From positions 1-10,858 of the forward strand of contig CAZJBT010000072.1 of the NCBI GenBank assembly GCA_964544345.1: a stretch of 10,858 nt of DNA. Direction: 5' to 3'. This document shows positions 1-6,703 of this stretch, piece after piece. Every line of letters starts with the position of its first letter. The stretch's first letter is position 1. Under the pieces are notes generated by a model. That model had not been told where the DNA came from, did no database searches, and was given only the letters and a program-made list of their open reading frames with translations. The position numbers and the translations under genes were made by a program. Source of the stretch: CAKTOF01 sp964544345 (GTDB lineage: Bacteria > Bacillota > Clostridia > Oscillospirales > Oscillospiraceae).

Positions 1-203
1 GCCTTGGCGTGAAGCGTGCCGACGGTCAGTTCGTCCTGGCCGGCAACATTCTGGTTCGGCAGAGAGGCACGCACATCCACCCCGGCACGAACGTCGGCAT
101 CGGCAGCGACGACACGCTGTTTGCCACCGTCGACGGCACGGTTCGCTTCGAGCGCTTGGGTAAAGACCGCAAGAAGGTCTCTGTCTACGAGATCGAGCAG
201 TAA
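1..203 (+). CDS. rpmA: 50S ribosomal protein L27, 5'-truncated by the window edge
   Basis: This is the C-terminal 66 or so residues of ribosomal protein L27, a large-subunit protein whose N-terminus reaches toward the peptidyl-transferase centre. The visible frame starts at base 3 (Leu-Gly-Val-Lys-Arg-Ala-Asp-Gly) and shows the family signature GNILVRQRGT followed by the HPG and DDTLFA blocks and the closing VSVYEIEQ. The stop is TAA at 201-203. The N-terminal part, including any cleavable Firmicutes extension, lies outside the window, so the true start cannot be given. An apparent GTG start at base 9 is only an internal valine. Its position directly before obgE is the conserved rplU-rpmA-obgE order of many bacteria. 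A strong hairpin terminator follows within 10 bases of the stop. Identification is secure. Confidence 0.96.
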   Translation, partial: LGVKRADGQFVLAGNILVRQRGTHIHPGTNVGIGSDDTLFATVDGTVRFERLGKDRKKVSVYEIEQ

Positions 204-210
204 TCAATCA

Positions 211-249
211 AAAAGACCCCGAACATACCTGCTATGTTCGGGGTCTTTT
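211..249 (+). terminator. Rho-independent terminator after rpmA
   Basis: A perfect 17-bp inverted repeat pairs 211-227 with 233-249 around a 5-base loop (CCTGC). The stem has a GC core (GACCCCGAAC) flanked by AAAA on the left and TTTT on the right, the classic layout of an intrinsic terminator that could work on either strand. It ends only 20 bases before the obgE start codon, which leaves no room for a downstream promoter. Confidence 0.9.
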
Positions 250-269
250 CGTAAGAAAGCAGGGAAAGT

Positions 270-1550
270 ATGTCCAATTTTGTCGATAAGGTACGCATCT
301 CGGTTCGCGCTGGCAGCGGCGGCAACGGCGCAGTGGCGTTCCACCGCGAAAAGTACGTCGCCGCCGGAGGCCCTGACGGTGGTGACGGCGGCCGCGGCGG
401 CGATATCGTGCTGCGCGTGGACGACCATATGTCAACGCTGCTCGACTTTCGCTACAAACGCAAATACACCGCGCCGAACGGCGCGGACGGCCGCGGCGGC
501 CGCTGCAAGGGCAAGGCGGGAGAGCCGCTTGTCATCCGCGTGCCGCGCGGCACGGTCGTGCGCGACGCCGAGAGCAATCAGATCATCGCGGATATGTCTG
601 AGAGCGAGGACTTTATCCTCTGCCGGGGCGGCCGCGGCGGCTGGGGAAACCAGCATTTTGCCACGCCGACGCGGCAGGTGCCGCGCTTTGCCAAGTCCGG
701 TCTGCCCGGGGAGGCGCACGATGTCGTGCTTGAGCTGAAGCTGCTCGCGGACGTCGGCCTCGTCGGCTTCCCGAACGTGGGAAAGTCCACGCTGCTGTCG
801 GTCACGTCCAACGCGCATCCCAAAATTGCAAATTATCACTTCACCACGCTGTTTCCGAATCTCGGCGTGATCTACGTCGACGAGGGCGTCTCATTTGTCA
901 TGGCCGATATCCCCGGTATCATCGAAGGCGCGGCGGAAGGCGCGGGTCTCGGCCACGACTTCCTGCGCCACATCGACCGCTGCCGCCTGCTCGTGCATGT
1001 GGTCGACGTCTCCGGGAGCGAGGGGCGCGACCCGGTCGCCGATTTTGATGCGATCAACGACGAGCTGCGCCGGTACAGCCCTGAGCTGGCCGAGCGGCCG
1101 ATGCTTGTCGCGGCGAACAAGCTCGATCTGCTCGCGCCGGACAGCGACAATTTGGAACGGCTGCGCGCGGCTGTGACGGCGCAGGGCTATGAATTTTTCG
1201 AGATCTCCGCCGCGACCACACAGGGCACGCGCGAGCTGGTTCGCCACATTGCGGGGAGGCTCTCTGCGCTGCCGCCGATCCTCACCTTCGAGCCGGACTA
1301 TGTCAAGCCGCTGGCCGAGGCCGGCGACGCGGACGACCTCCAGATCGAGCGCTTTGACGACGTCTGGTCAATTTCCGGCCAGTGGCTGCAGCAGCTCGTG
1401 AACGACGTCAATTTTGACGATGCGGAATCGCGTATGTACTTTGACCGCCAGCTCCGCCGCTCCGGCCTGTTTGACAAGCTCGAGGAAATGGGGATCCGCG
1501 ACGGCGATACGGTCAGCTTGTATGATCTGGAGTTTGAATATGAACGATAA
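270..1550 (+). CDS. obgE: Obg-family GTPase ObgE/CgtA (Spo0B-associated GTP-binding protein)
   Basis: Obg is an essential, slow GTPase that binds the 50S subunit and acts in late ribosome assembly and the stringent response; in Bacillus it also affects sporulation onset. The 426 residues carry all three domains. The glycine-rich Obg fold covers about residues 1-158 (GSGGNGAVAFHREK, GGDGGRGG). The G domain has G1 GFPNVGKST at 166-174, G2 TTLFP at 192-196, G3 DIPG at 213-216 followed by EGAAEGAGLG, G4 NKLD at 283-286 and G5 SA at 313-314. The C-terminal OCT domain runs from about 340 to the end. Length is normal for the Firmicutes form. The ATG at 270 follows an AGGG at 261-264, a modest ribosome binding site. 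The gene follows rpmA, as is usual, but is separated from it by a terminator hairpin. The flavoprotein gene starts 27 bases downstream, so the two are probably co-transcribed. Confidence 0.98.
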   Translation: MSNFVDKVRISVRAGSGGNGAVAFHREKYVAAGGPDGGDGGRGGDIVLRVDDHMSTLLDFRYKRKYTAPNGADGRGGRCKGKAGEPLVIRVPRGTVVRDAESNQIIADMSESEDFILCRGGRGGWGNQHFATPTRQVPRFAKSGLPGEAHDVVLELKLLADVGLVGFPNVGKSTLLSVTSNAHPKIANYHFTTLFPNLGVIYVDEGVSFVMADIPGIIEGAAEGAGLGHDFLRHIDRCRLLVHVVDVSGSEGRDPVADFDAINDELRRYSPELAERPMLVAANKLDLLAPDSDNLERLRAAVTAQGYEFFEISAATTQGTRELVRHIAGRLSALPPILTFEPDYVKPLAEAGDADDLQIERFDDVWSISGQWLQQLVNDVNFDDAESRMYFDRQLRRSGLFDKLEEMGIRDGDTVSLYDLEFEYER

Positions 1551-1577
1551 GCTCTGCGGCAAGAGGAGGAGTCAACC

Positions 1578-3044
1578 ATGAAAACGATCACAACGGATGT
1601 CGCGGTGCTCGGCGCCGGCCCCGCTGGCCTTGCCGCTGCGCTGCGCGCGGCGCAGCTCGGCTTGACGGTAGATCTGTTTGAAAAGACGGAAAAGCACGGC
1701 GGCGTCCACTCGGGCGGCATCGGCCCGTTTGCAGCCGGCTCGCACATCCAGAAAAAGTATGGCATGACGGAGGGTACCGTCGAAAACGCGTACCGCTATC
1801 TGATCGATTTCACCCATGCGACCATCGACGCCCGACTGGCGTCGGCGTACATAAGAAAGACGGCGTTCACCATCGAGTGGCTCGAGCAGCTCGGTGTGAT
1901 CTTTTCCGACCCTGCGACTTGCCCGTTCAGCCCGCCGGGCGATAAGGCGCACTATTGCCATACCTACGACCCCAGCCCGGAGTTTCCGGGTGTGGAGCGC
2001 TATCTGCCGGATCTGCTGATGAAGCGCATCAGCGAGCAGAAAAGCGTGACGGTGCATTTCAACGCCGCGGGCAAGCGCCTGCTGACGGAGGGCGGCATCG
2101 TGACCGGCCTGATCGTGCGGACGACGGATGGGGAGGAGATCACCGTGACGGCGAAGGCCGTAGTCATTGGTACTGGCGGCTTTATGGGAAATCCGGAGCT
2201 GCTCAAACGCTACACGACCTATGAAAACGAAAAGACTGTGTTCTTCTCCTGCCAGCGGCCGAACATCTGCGGCGATGGCATGCAGATGGCCTGGGAGATC
2301 GGTGCGGGGCGCAGCGAGATGATGCTTGACGTCTACAAGGGCATGCCAATTTATTGCGGCCCGATGGGTACGAAGCCGGAGTGGTCGCTCCTCGCCGATC
2401 CGAACCTGATGGTGAATCGTCGCGGCGAGCGCTTCATCGACGAGACGTGCGTGCGCTATGACCTGGCCAACGCCATACACCGCCAGCCGGGCGGTTATGC
2501 CTACCTGATCACCGCGAGCAGCGTGACGGATGAATTCAAGACCGGCGGCGTCAGCTTCCTGATGCCGGCGGACGCCGCGCCGCCGCTGACCGATGTAGAG
2601 GATATCATTGCCGAGGCGCGCTCGCTCGACTATCCCTACATTTTCGCGGCGGACTCCGTGGAGGAGCTGGCCGTGCAGCTCGGCATCGAGCCGGAGATCC
2701 TGGCGCAGACTGTGCGCGAGTATAACCAGGCCTGCGAGACAGGCTGCGACGAGATCTTCTTCAAGAAGGAAAATCTCAAGAAGCTCTCCGGCCCTCGCTG
2801 GTACGCCGCACAGTTCTATGTGGACAGCTTCGGCGCGCTCGGCGGCCTGAAGATCAACGACAAGACGGAGGTCATCCGCGACGATCTGACGCCGATCCCC
2901 GGCCTCTACGGCGCGGGCTCTGAGGCCAACAGCCTCTATGCCGGCACCTATCCCGGCGAGCTGTCCGGCAACACGTCGGGTTTCGCCTATACGACCGGCA
3001 TCATGGCGGCGGAGAGCGCCGCGCAGTACATCCATGCAATGTAA
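1578..3044 (+). CDS. FAD-dependent oxidoreductase, fumarate reductase/3-ketosteroid dehydrogenase superfamily (FAD_binding_2)
   Basis: This 488-residue protein is a soluble flavoenzyme that probably reduces or dehydrogenates a small organic substrate; the substrate is unknown. The N-terminus has the dinucleotide-binding motif GAGPAGLAAA at 12-21 with an acidic residue ending the second strand (LFEK, 33-36). A second FAD-contact segment, VVIGTGGF, lies at 195-202, the cap-domain motif RRGERFIDE at 281-289, and the C-terminal flavin segment (GGLKI at 422-426, PIPGLYGAGSEA at 439-450) ends with GNTSGFAYTTG. There is no signal peptide, heme motif or FMN-attachment domain, so it is not a flavocytochrome. 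Aligned by eye with fumarate reductases, the His of HTMGG and the Arg of NRLGGN are replaced by G419 and E461, while R293 is kept, which argues against fumarate as substrate. The ATG follows AGGAGG at about 1564-1570. It lies 27 bases after obgE and ends in a bidirectional terminator. Confidence 0.88.
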   Translation: MKTITTDVAVLGAGPAGLAAALRAAQLGLTVDLFEKTEKHGGVHSGGIGPFAAGSHIQKKYGMTEGTVENAYRYLIDFTHATIDARLASAYIRKTAFTIEWLEQLGVIFSDPATCPFSPPGDKAHYCHTYDPSPEFPGVERYLPDLLMKRISEQKSVTVHFNAAGKRLLTEGGIVTGLIVRTTDGEEITVTAKAVVIGTGGFMGNPELLKRYTTYENEKTVFFSCQRPNICGDGMQMAWEIGAGRSEMMLDVYKGMPIYCGPMGTKPEWSLLADPNLMVNRRGERFIDETCVRYDLANAIHRQPGGYAYLITASSVTDEFKTGGVSFLMPADAAPPLTDVEDIIAEARSLDYPYIFAADSVEELAVQLGIEPEILAQTVREYNQACETGCDEIFFKKENLKKLSGPRWYAAQFYVDSFGALGGLKINDKTEVIRDDLTPIPGLYGAGSEANSLYAGTYPGELSGNTSGFAYTTGIMAAESAAQYIHAM

Positions 3045-3084
3045 GCCAAGAGCCGCTGCGGCCGCAGCGGCTCTTGGCTTTATT
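3043..3084. terminator. Bidirectional terminator between convergent genes
   Basis: Bases 3043-3080 form a 38-base perfect palindrome with 19-base arms and its centre between 3061 and 3062. AA precedes and TT ends the repeat, with TATTTC following. It begins inside the flavoprotein stop codon (3042-3044) and ends on the last base of the minus-strand stop codon (3080-3082). With genes converging on it from both sides it most likely terminates both transcripts. The T-tract is short on both strands, so strength is uncertain. Confidence 0.75.
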
Positions 3085-3868
3085 TCGGCTGGTCGGTCAG
3101 ACCGAGGGGGTAGTCGACGTCGGTGATCTCACATTTGACGCGTTTGCCGCCGTAGTAGAGCTTGAGCCTCGGCACGTCGTCTCCTGTGTAGGTGATGAGC
3201 AGGAGCGTGTTGCCGGTATTCCCGTTTTCATCTGGAAAGCTCAGCTTTACCGTGTGGCCAAACAGGTTGGAAGAATTCGCGATGGAAACCTGCGGCTCAT
3301 CGGTGAGTCGGGGCAGGTAGACCAGATAGCGTACGCGGATCGGCTCGCCATCCGTGCTCTCATGCCGCAGAACATAGGCTGTGTCATAGCGTTCGCCGCA
3401 GCCATCCAGCCACGCGGCGATCTGCGGGTTATCCACCTCGTTCAAATAATCGCCGATCGCCAGCGAGGTGACGCCTGCGCCGCCGGACGAGCCGGCCGCG
3501 GCGAAAAGTGCTATCAGGACGATCAGTGCGATCGGGATCAGAATGACCGCACCGAGGATCCAGCCCAAGCCGCGGTCGGAACGCTTCGGCGGCTCCTCCT
3601 GCTCCGGCAGCGGGCAGGCGCAGCGCGGGCAGACCATCCAGTCCGCTTTGACCGGCGCGCCGCAGCCAGGGCAGTTGCGTGCCGCGCTGTTCCCGCGCAT
3701 GAGCAGATAGATGACAAAGCCGAGCAGCGCCGGCGCGAGCACGGCGATCAGTGTCCAGAGCACTGCATTCATATCCCTTTGCTTTGCGTCGTGCCAGACG
3801 TAGATGCCGACCATCAGGGGGATGCAGAGCAGCAGCGCCAGGAACAAGATGACGATGGTAGCATTCAT
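3080..3868 (-). CDS. Membrane protein with a zinc-ribbon and a C-terminal domain of unknown fold
   Basis: The 262-residue product has two N-terminal transmembrane segments (about 4-24 and 36-57), then a treble-clef/zinc-ribbon motif with C66-x2-C69 and C80-x2-C83, then a third transmembrane segment (about 101-125) and a roughly 135-residue soluble C-terminus. That C-terminus is beta-rich by eye and I do not recognise its family. If the zinc-ribbon is cytoplasmic, the C-terminus lies outside the cell. Start choice: the ATG at 3868-3866 has AAGGAGG a few bases upstream and overlaps the previous gene's stop as ATGA; a longer in-frame start further upstream lies within the previous gene and encodes an Arg-rich shadow sequence. 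It is the last gene of the sigma-factor unit, so a role in sensing or responding with that sigma factor is plausible but inferred. Zinc-ribbon membrane proteins of this layout are common in Clostridia and mostly uncharacterised. Confidence 0.82.
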   Translation of the reverse strand: MNATIVILFLALLLCIPLMVGIYVWHDAKQRDMNAVLWTLIAVLAPALLGFVIYLLMRGNSAARNCPGCGAPVKADWMVCPRCACPLPEQEEPPKRSDRGLGWILGAVILIPIALIVLIALFAAAGSSGGAGVTSLAIGDYLNEVDNPQIAAWLDGCGERYDTAYVLRHESTDGEPIRVRYLVYLPRLTDEPQVSIANSSNLFGHTVKLSFPDENGNTGNTLLLITYTGDDVPRLKLYYGGKRVKCEITDVDYPLGLTDQPK

Positions 3869-4137
3869 ACAGCAAGCCGCCTCCTTTTTCGGAAGATCAG
3901 GGCGATAACGGCGGCGCCAACAGCGGCGCAGCCGACATACGCGCCGCAGAGGGTCGAGAGCGCGGGGGATATGCCCCGCAGCCACACGGCGGCCAGCGCG
4001 AGGGCGAACAGCCAGAGCAGCCCGCCGAGGGCAGACAGCATGGCGCGCCGGCGAAGCTGCCGCCGCTCCAGCTCCATCCGCAGCGTATGCTCGTTGAGCG
4101 CAGGCGGCGTAAACTGCTCAAAACGATAGATCTGCAT
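3865..4137 (-). CDS. Small two-TM membrane protein downstream of an ECF sigma factor; candidate anti-sigma factor
   Basis: The 90-residue product has a hydrophilic, charged N-terminus of about 32 residues containing an Arg/Glu-rich stretch (LRMELERRQLRRR, 19-31), then two transmembrane helices (about 33-53 and 59-82) and a short basic tail. It has no zf-HC2 zinc motif and I cannot assign it to a named family. Its ATG follows AAGGAGG (minus strand, around 4150) with normal spacing. The start lies within the 3' end of the sigma gene (20-base overlap) and its stop overlaps the next start as ATGA, so translation of all three genes is probably coupled. A small membrane protein coded directly after an ECF-type sigma factor is often its anti-sigma factor. 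The cytosolic charged N-terminus would fit that role, but this rests on position alone. Confidence 0.75.
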   Translation of the reverse strand: MQIYRFEQFTPPALNEHTLRMELERRQLRRRAMLSALGGLLWLFALALAAVWLRGISPALSTLCGAYVGCAAVGAAVIALIFRKRRRLAV

Positions 4138-4594
4138 CGTGGATCAGCGCCTCCTTCAGCAGCCTGCGCGCGCGGCTCAGGCGGGATTTTACGGTTCCGG
4201 GCGGAACGCTGAGGGCGTCTGCCGCTGCGGCGATGTCCATGTCCTCAAAGTAATACAGGATCACGGTCAACCGCAGTTTCTTCGGCAGGCGGTCGATCGC
4301 TGCATGGAGCGGCGAATAGTCTTCCTTTTCCGGTTCGGGAGCCGCGATCCCGTCCGCGGAAAAAGAGAGCAGCGGATGCCGCGCGGCACGCCGCAGAGCG
4401 CTGCGGTAGGTGTTCACGCAGATCCCGGTGAGCCATGGCTCGAACGCTCTGGACGGGTCATAGCGGGAAATGTACTTCAAAACTCTCAGCCATGTGTCCT
4501 GATACAGATCGTCCGCATCCGAGGGGTTCGCGCACAGATACCGGCAAAGCCCATACAGCCGCGTTCCGTAGCGTTCAATGCACTCGTCGATCAT
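4118..4594 (-). CDS. RNA polymerase sigma factor, sigma-70 family, ECF type
   Basis: At 158 residues this is the size of an ECF (group 4) sigma factor with only regions 2 and 4. Region 2 spans about 8-72, with the core-binding helix DADDLYQDTWLRVLKYI at 26-42 and the -10-recognition part SRAFEPWLTGICVNTYRSALRR to residue 69. A short acidic linker (about 80-95) leads to region 4, from LPKKLRLTVILYYFEDMD (103-120) to the helix-turn-helix VPPGTVKSRLSRARRLLK (130-147) that would read the -35 element. The ATG at 4594 is preceded by a purine-rich AAGGGGG. It is first in a unit with a 90-residue membrane protein and a zinc-ribbon membrane protein, both overlapping end to start. Autoregulation is usual for this class, but I could not define a confident promoter upstream. 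Confidence 0.92.
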   Translation of the reverse strand: MIDECIERYGTRLYGLCRYLCANPSDADDLYQDTWLRVLKYISRYDPSRAFEPWLTGICVNTYRSALRRAARHPLLSFSADGIAAPEPEKEDYSPLHAAIDRLPKKLRLTVILYYFEDMDIAAAADALSVPPGTVKSRLSRARRLLKEALIHDADLSF

Positions 4595-4666
4595 CGCCGC
4601 GCCCCCTTTCGCTTACAGATACTGCGCAGCGGCTCGAACGGTTCACTTCTGCGGAGAAAATTTGTC

Positions 4667-4722
4667 AAAACCGTACGCCCGGACGAGCCGTTCAGGTGTA
4701 TGCGATCGGCTCGTCCGGTTTT
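4667..4722 (-). terminator. Inverted repeat after the DUF975-CmpB gene, probable terminator
   Basis: An 11-bp perfect repeat pairs 4679-4689 with 4708-4718 (CCGGACGAGCC / GGCTCGTCCGG) around an 18-base loop. Read on the minus strand it lies right after the stop at 4721-4723 of the upstream gene. The flanking AAAACC and GGTTTT can also pair if an 8-base bulge is allowed, ending in a TTTT run at 4670-4667. It separates that gene from the sigma-factor unit. The large loop and bulge make it weaker than the other terminators here. Confidence 0.5.
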
Positions 4723-6538
4723 ATCCGGATGAAAGCGCGTGCTCCTGCGCGGCTTCCTCCGCTATGATCTCGTGGGAGACGCCCTTGCCTGTGTTCGGAT
4801 TGCCGGCGGAGCAGACCGCGTCTGCCGCAAACAACAGCGACAGTGCCACACAGACCGGCACCGCTGTGCGCAGGCGGAGCCTGCGGAACCGGTTGTCGAG
4901 CCGCGGCGCGAGCAGATAGACGACCGCCATGCCGCCGATGGCGAATGCGAGAAGTCCTTCGGCGCAGACACGACCGTGTAGGTTCAGAAAATAGCCGGTA
5001 TAGTTCCACCAGCGGATCCCGTAGCGCGTCTCCAGATACAGCGCAGTGCAGTATTCCACCGTGCCGCACAGACCGACGATGGCGAAAAATTCGGCGACCG
5101 GCTTGGTGCGCAGCCGGTTGAGTAAGGTGAGGATCAGGATCGCGCCGCTGCCGTAGATCGGCAGCCATGGCCCGCGCATCGTGCCGCGGTTGACAAAGGT
5201 GCCGCTCCAGTGCAGGTGCAGCAGCACCTCCCAGAGCCAACCGGCCATGGAAAAAAGGAAAAACATCAGAAGCAGCGAGTGGAGCGAGTAGTGGCGCACA
5301 TAGTGGATCTTTTCCAGATATGGCTGCCGCTTCGGTCTCCAGAGCGGCGACAGGCGCGACGGATAGGTTCGGCCCTCTCGCGCGGCCGAGCAGCGCGCCG
5401 CGCGCACGCGCGCTTCCTCCTGTGCCTGCCAGGCGCGTTCGGTTGCGTCGCACAGCAGCGCGATGCCGAGCACATCGGCAAAAAATTTGCGGACGCCGTG
5501 CAGCTCCGGCAGCGGCGCGTTCGGAGCGTCCGCCGTGTCGGCATAGACCGCTGCGAGCAGCTCCGGTGCGGCGCGGCGGTGCAGGTACGGGTCGCCCAGC
5601 AGCTCCGACCGGGGGAGCGCAGCGCGGACGGCTTCTTCGCGGCAGCGAGCATAATATTCTGCGATGATGCAGCTTCGGTATGGATTCGTGAACAGGATGT
5701 CCGTCACGCCGAGCGTAACGAATCCGAGCGCGTAATAGCCGAACAGGGACAGCTCTATGAGAAACAATTCCTTCTTGTGACCGGCCATCATGCGGCGGGA
5801 GAGCCGGATCGCGTCACGCGCGCCGATGTCCGGGTTTTCTGCGACGATGCACGGCACCAAAATGTACGAATAGTGCTTGATAAGACCGCCGACGATCGTC
5901 AGCGCCCAGAGCGTCTGCAGCACGGCGAGGTAGGCCATGCTGACCGACGCGTGCCACCAGCGCCCGACGTCGCGCAGGTGGGTCATTCGCTGGATCGGCA
6001 GTTCGTCGTAGGTGCGGCCTTCGAGAAAAAACCGGTACATGACGACGAGGAACGCCTTCTGGATACACATCCAGAACGCGAGCAGAACGATAAATGCCGC
6101 GGCGACCAGCACAGCGGCGGCAGCGCGCGTGGAGTGGAATGCAGAGCTGATCGCGCTTGCCGCGTGAACCAAGATGCTGCCGGAGGTAATGCTGTTGATG
6201 AGGTTGGCCAGCACGCCTTTGCTGCGCGCGAGCGCGCTGTTTTCATCGCTGACGGCATGCTGCTCAAGCAGCTTCTGCGCGAGCGCGGCGCCCTCGTCCA
6301 GGTCCTGTGAGAGGATGCTCTGCACCACATCGACCAGACCCTCGCCGGTCGGCAGGCGATCACCAAGCGTGCCGCCGTGCGCGGAAAAGGTCTGCGCGGC
6401 GCGCGATCCGATGGCGTTCAGCGAGAGCGTATATTGTGTGCCGAGCAGCGCTGCGGCCAGGCAGAGCGCAACGAACTGCCAATAATGCCGCCGCAGCGAC
6501 GTCTTTGCTGCGGTCTTGTATTGCTTCCGGGTCTGCAT
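4721..6538 (-). CDS. Fusion membrane protein: DUF975 domain plus CmpB-type (ABC_trans_CmpB) domain
   Basis: This 605-residue integral membrane protein has two recognisable parts. Residues 1-300 are DUF975: an N-terminal RxxAKTSLRRHYW segment, a first TM at about 20-40, a long loop, further TMs near 138-168 and 200-232, then the hallmark block HYSYILVPCIVAENPD (222-237), RDAIRLSRRMMAGHK (241-255) and FTNPYRSCIIAEYYA (283-297). Residues 300-412 form an Ala/Arg-rich linker, and 416-575 match ABC_trans_CmpB: SMAGWLWEVLLH (430-441), FVNRGTMRGPWLPIYGSGA (448-466), VEYCTALYLE (494-503), WWNYTGYFLNLHGRVC (510-525). Neither domain has a settled function; no ABC ATPase gene lies nearby. Start: the ATG at 6538 follows AAGGAGG; an upstream in-frame extension would run through the promoter region and is rejected. 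Followed by an inverted repeat before the sigma unit. Confidence 0.85.
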   Translation of the reverse strand: MQTRKQYKTAAKTSLRRHYWQFVALCLAAALLGTQYTLSLNAIGSRAAQTFSAHGGTLGDRLPTGEGLVDVVQSILSQDLDEGAALAQKLLEQHAVSDENSALARSKGVLANLINSITSGSILVHAASAISSAFHSTRAAAAVLVAAAFIVLLAFWMCIQKAFLVVMYRFFLEGRTYDELPIQRMTHLRDVGRWWHASVSMAYLAVLQTLWALTIVGGLIKHYSYILVPCIVAENPDIGARDAIRLSRRMMAGHKKELFLIELSLFGYYALGFVTLGVTDILFTNPYRSCIIAEYYARCREEAVRAALPRSELLGDPYLHRRAAPELLAAVYADTADAPNAPLPELHGVRKFFADVLGIALLCDATERAWQAQEEARVRAARCSAAREGRTYPSRLSPLWRPKRQPYLEKIHYVRHYSLHSLLLMFFLFSMAGWLWEVLLHLHWSGTFVNRGTMRGPWLPIYGSGAILILTLLNRLRTKPVAEFFAIVGLCGTVEYCTALYLETRYGIRWWNYTGYFLNLHGRVCAEGLLAFAIGGMAVVYLLAPRLDNRFRRLRLRTAVPVCVALSLLFAADAVCSAGNPNTGKGVSHEIIAEEAAQEHALSSG

Positions 6539-6573
6539 GCGTGTCCTCCTTGTCCGGAAAATATGACAGACCC

Positions 6574-6582
6574 AGTATATCA
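6574..6582 (-). promoter_or_regulatory. Candidate extended -10 promoter for the DUF975-CmpB gene
   Basis: On the minus strand TGATATACT (6582-6574) is an extended -10 element (TGnTATACT) about 35 bases before the start codon at 6538. A matching -35 box is weak (GTCAAA-like, 17-base spacing), consistent with reliance on the TG extension. Positions are seen in the sequence; promoter activity is inferred. Confidence 0.5.
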
Positions 6583-6640
6583 TACCTTTGCATGTGTTTG
6601 ACAGAGGAGAAATCTTAAGGTTGTAGAAAGAACGCATATG

Positions 6641-6688
6641 AAAAACGGCAGCCGGCCGCCCCGGAAACCCGGTTCGGCCGGCCGCCGT
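6641..6688 (-). terminator. Rho-independent terminator after the SASP gene
   Basis: On the minus strand a 14-bp GC-rich stem (6688-6675 with 6658-6645, one G-U wobble) encloses a 16-base segment that can itself form a small CCGG/CCGG hairpin. It is followed directly by TTTTT (6645-6641). It sits 15 bases after the SASP stop codon and insulates the DUF975-CmpB gene downstream. Confidence 0.85.
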
Positions 6689-6703
6689 CCGCAAGCGCAA
6701 AGC

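Noticed and set aside
16..738. Plus-strand open frame spanning rpmA, the terminator and the start of obgE
   Set aside because: Ser/Arg/Ala low-complexity shadow crossing two well-identified genes in another frame.
1572..3035. Long minus-strand open frame of 487 codons opposite the flavoprotein gene
   Set aside because: It mirrors the GC-rich flavoprotein gene, has Arg/Ala/His-rich shadow composition, no family motif and no ribosome binding site; the plus-strand product is clearly a flavoenzyme.
3869..3985. 39-residue N-terminal extension of the zinc-ribbon protein
   Set aside because: It lies inside the upstream 90-residue gene, is Arg-rich shadow sequence, and the ATG at 3868 has AAGGAGG and an ATGA overlap.
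3074..4129. Plus-strand open frame of 351 codons
   Set aside because: It runs antisense through the zinc-ribbon and small membrane genes, with Arg/Asp/Gln-rich shadow composition and no recognisable domain.
4640..4668. Minus-strand TTGACA (4668-4663) as promoter of the sigma-factor unit
   Set aside because: At 17-base spacing the -10 position reads TGAACC, far from consensus. A GAACC-type ECF -35 element is also there but lacks a defensible -10 partner.
5210..6310. Plus-strand open frame of 366 codons
   Set aside because: Antisense to the DUF975-CmpB gene; Arg/Ala/Asp-rich composition typical of a shadow frame in high-GC DNA.
6539..6700. 54-residue N-terminal extension of the DUF975-CmpB protein
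   Set aside because: It would run through the SASP terminator and the candidate -10 element; the ATG at 6538 has a perfect ribosome binding site.
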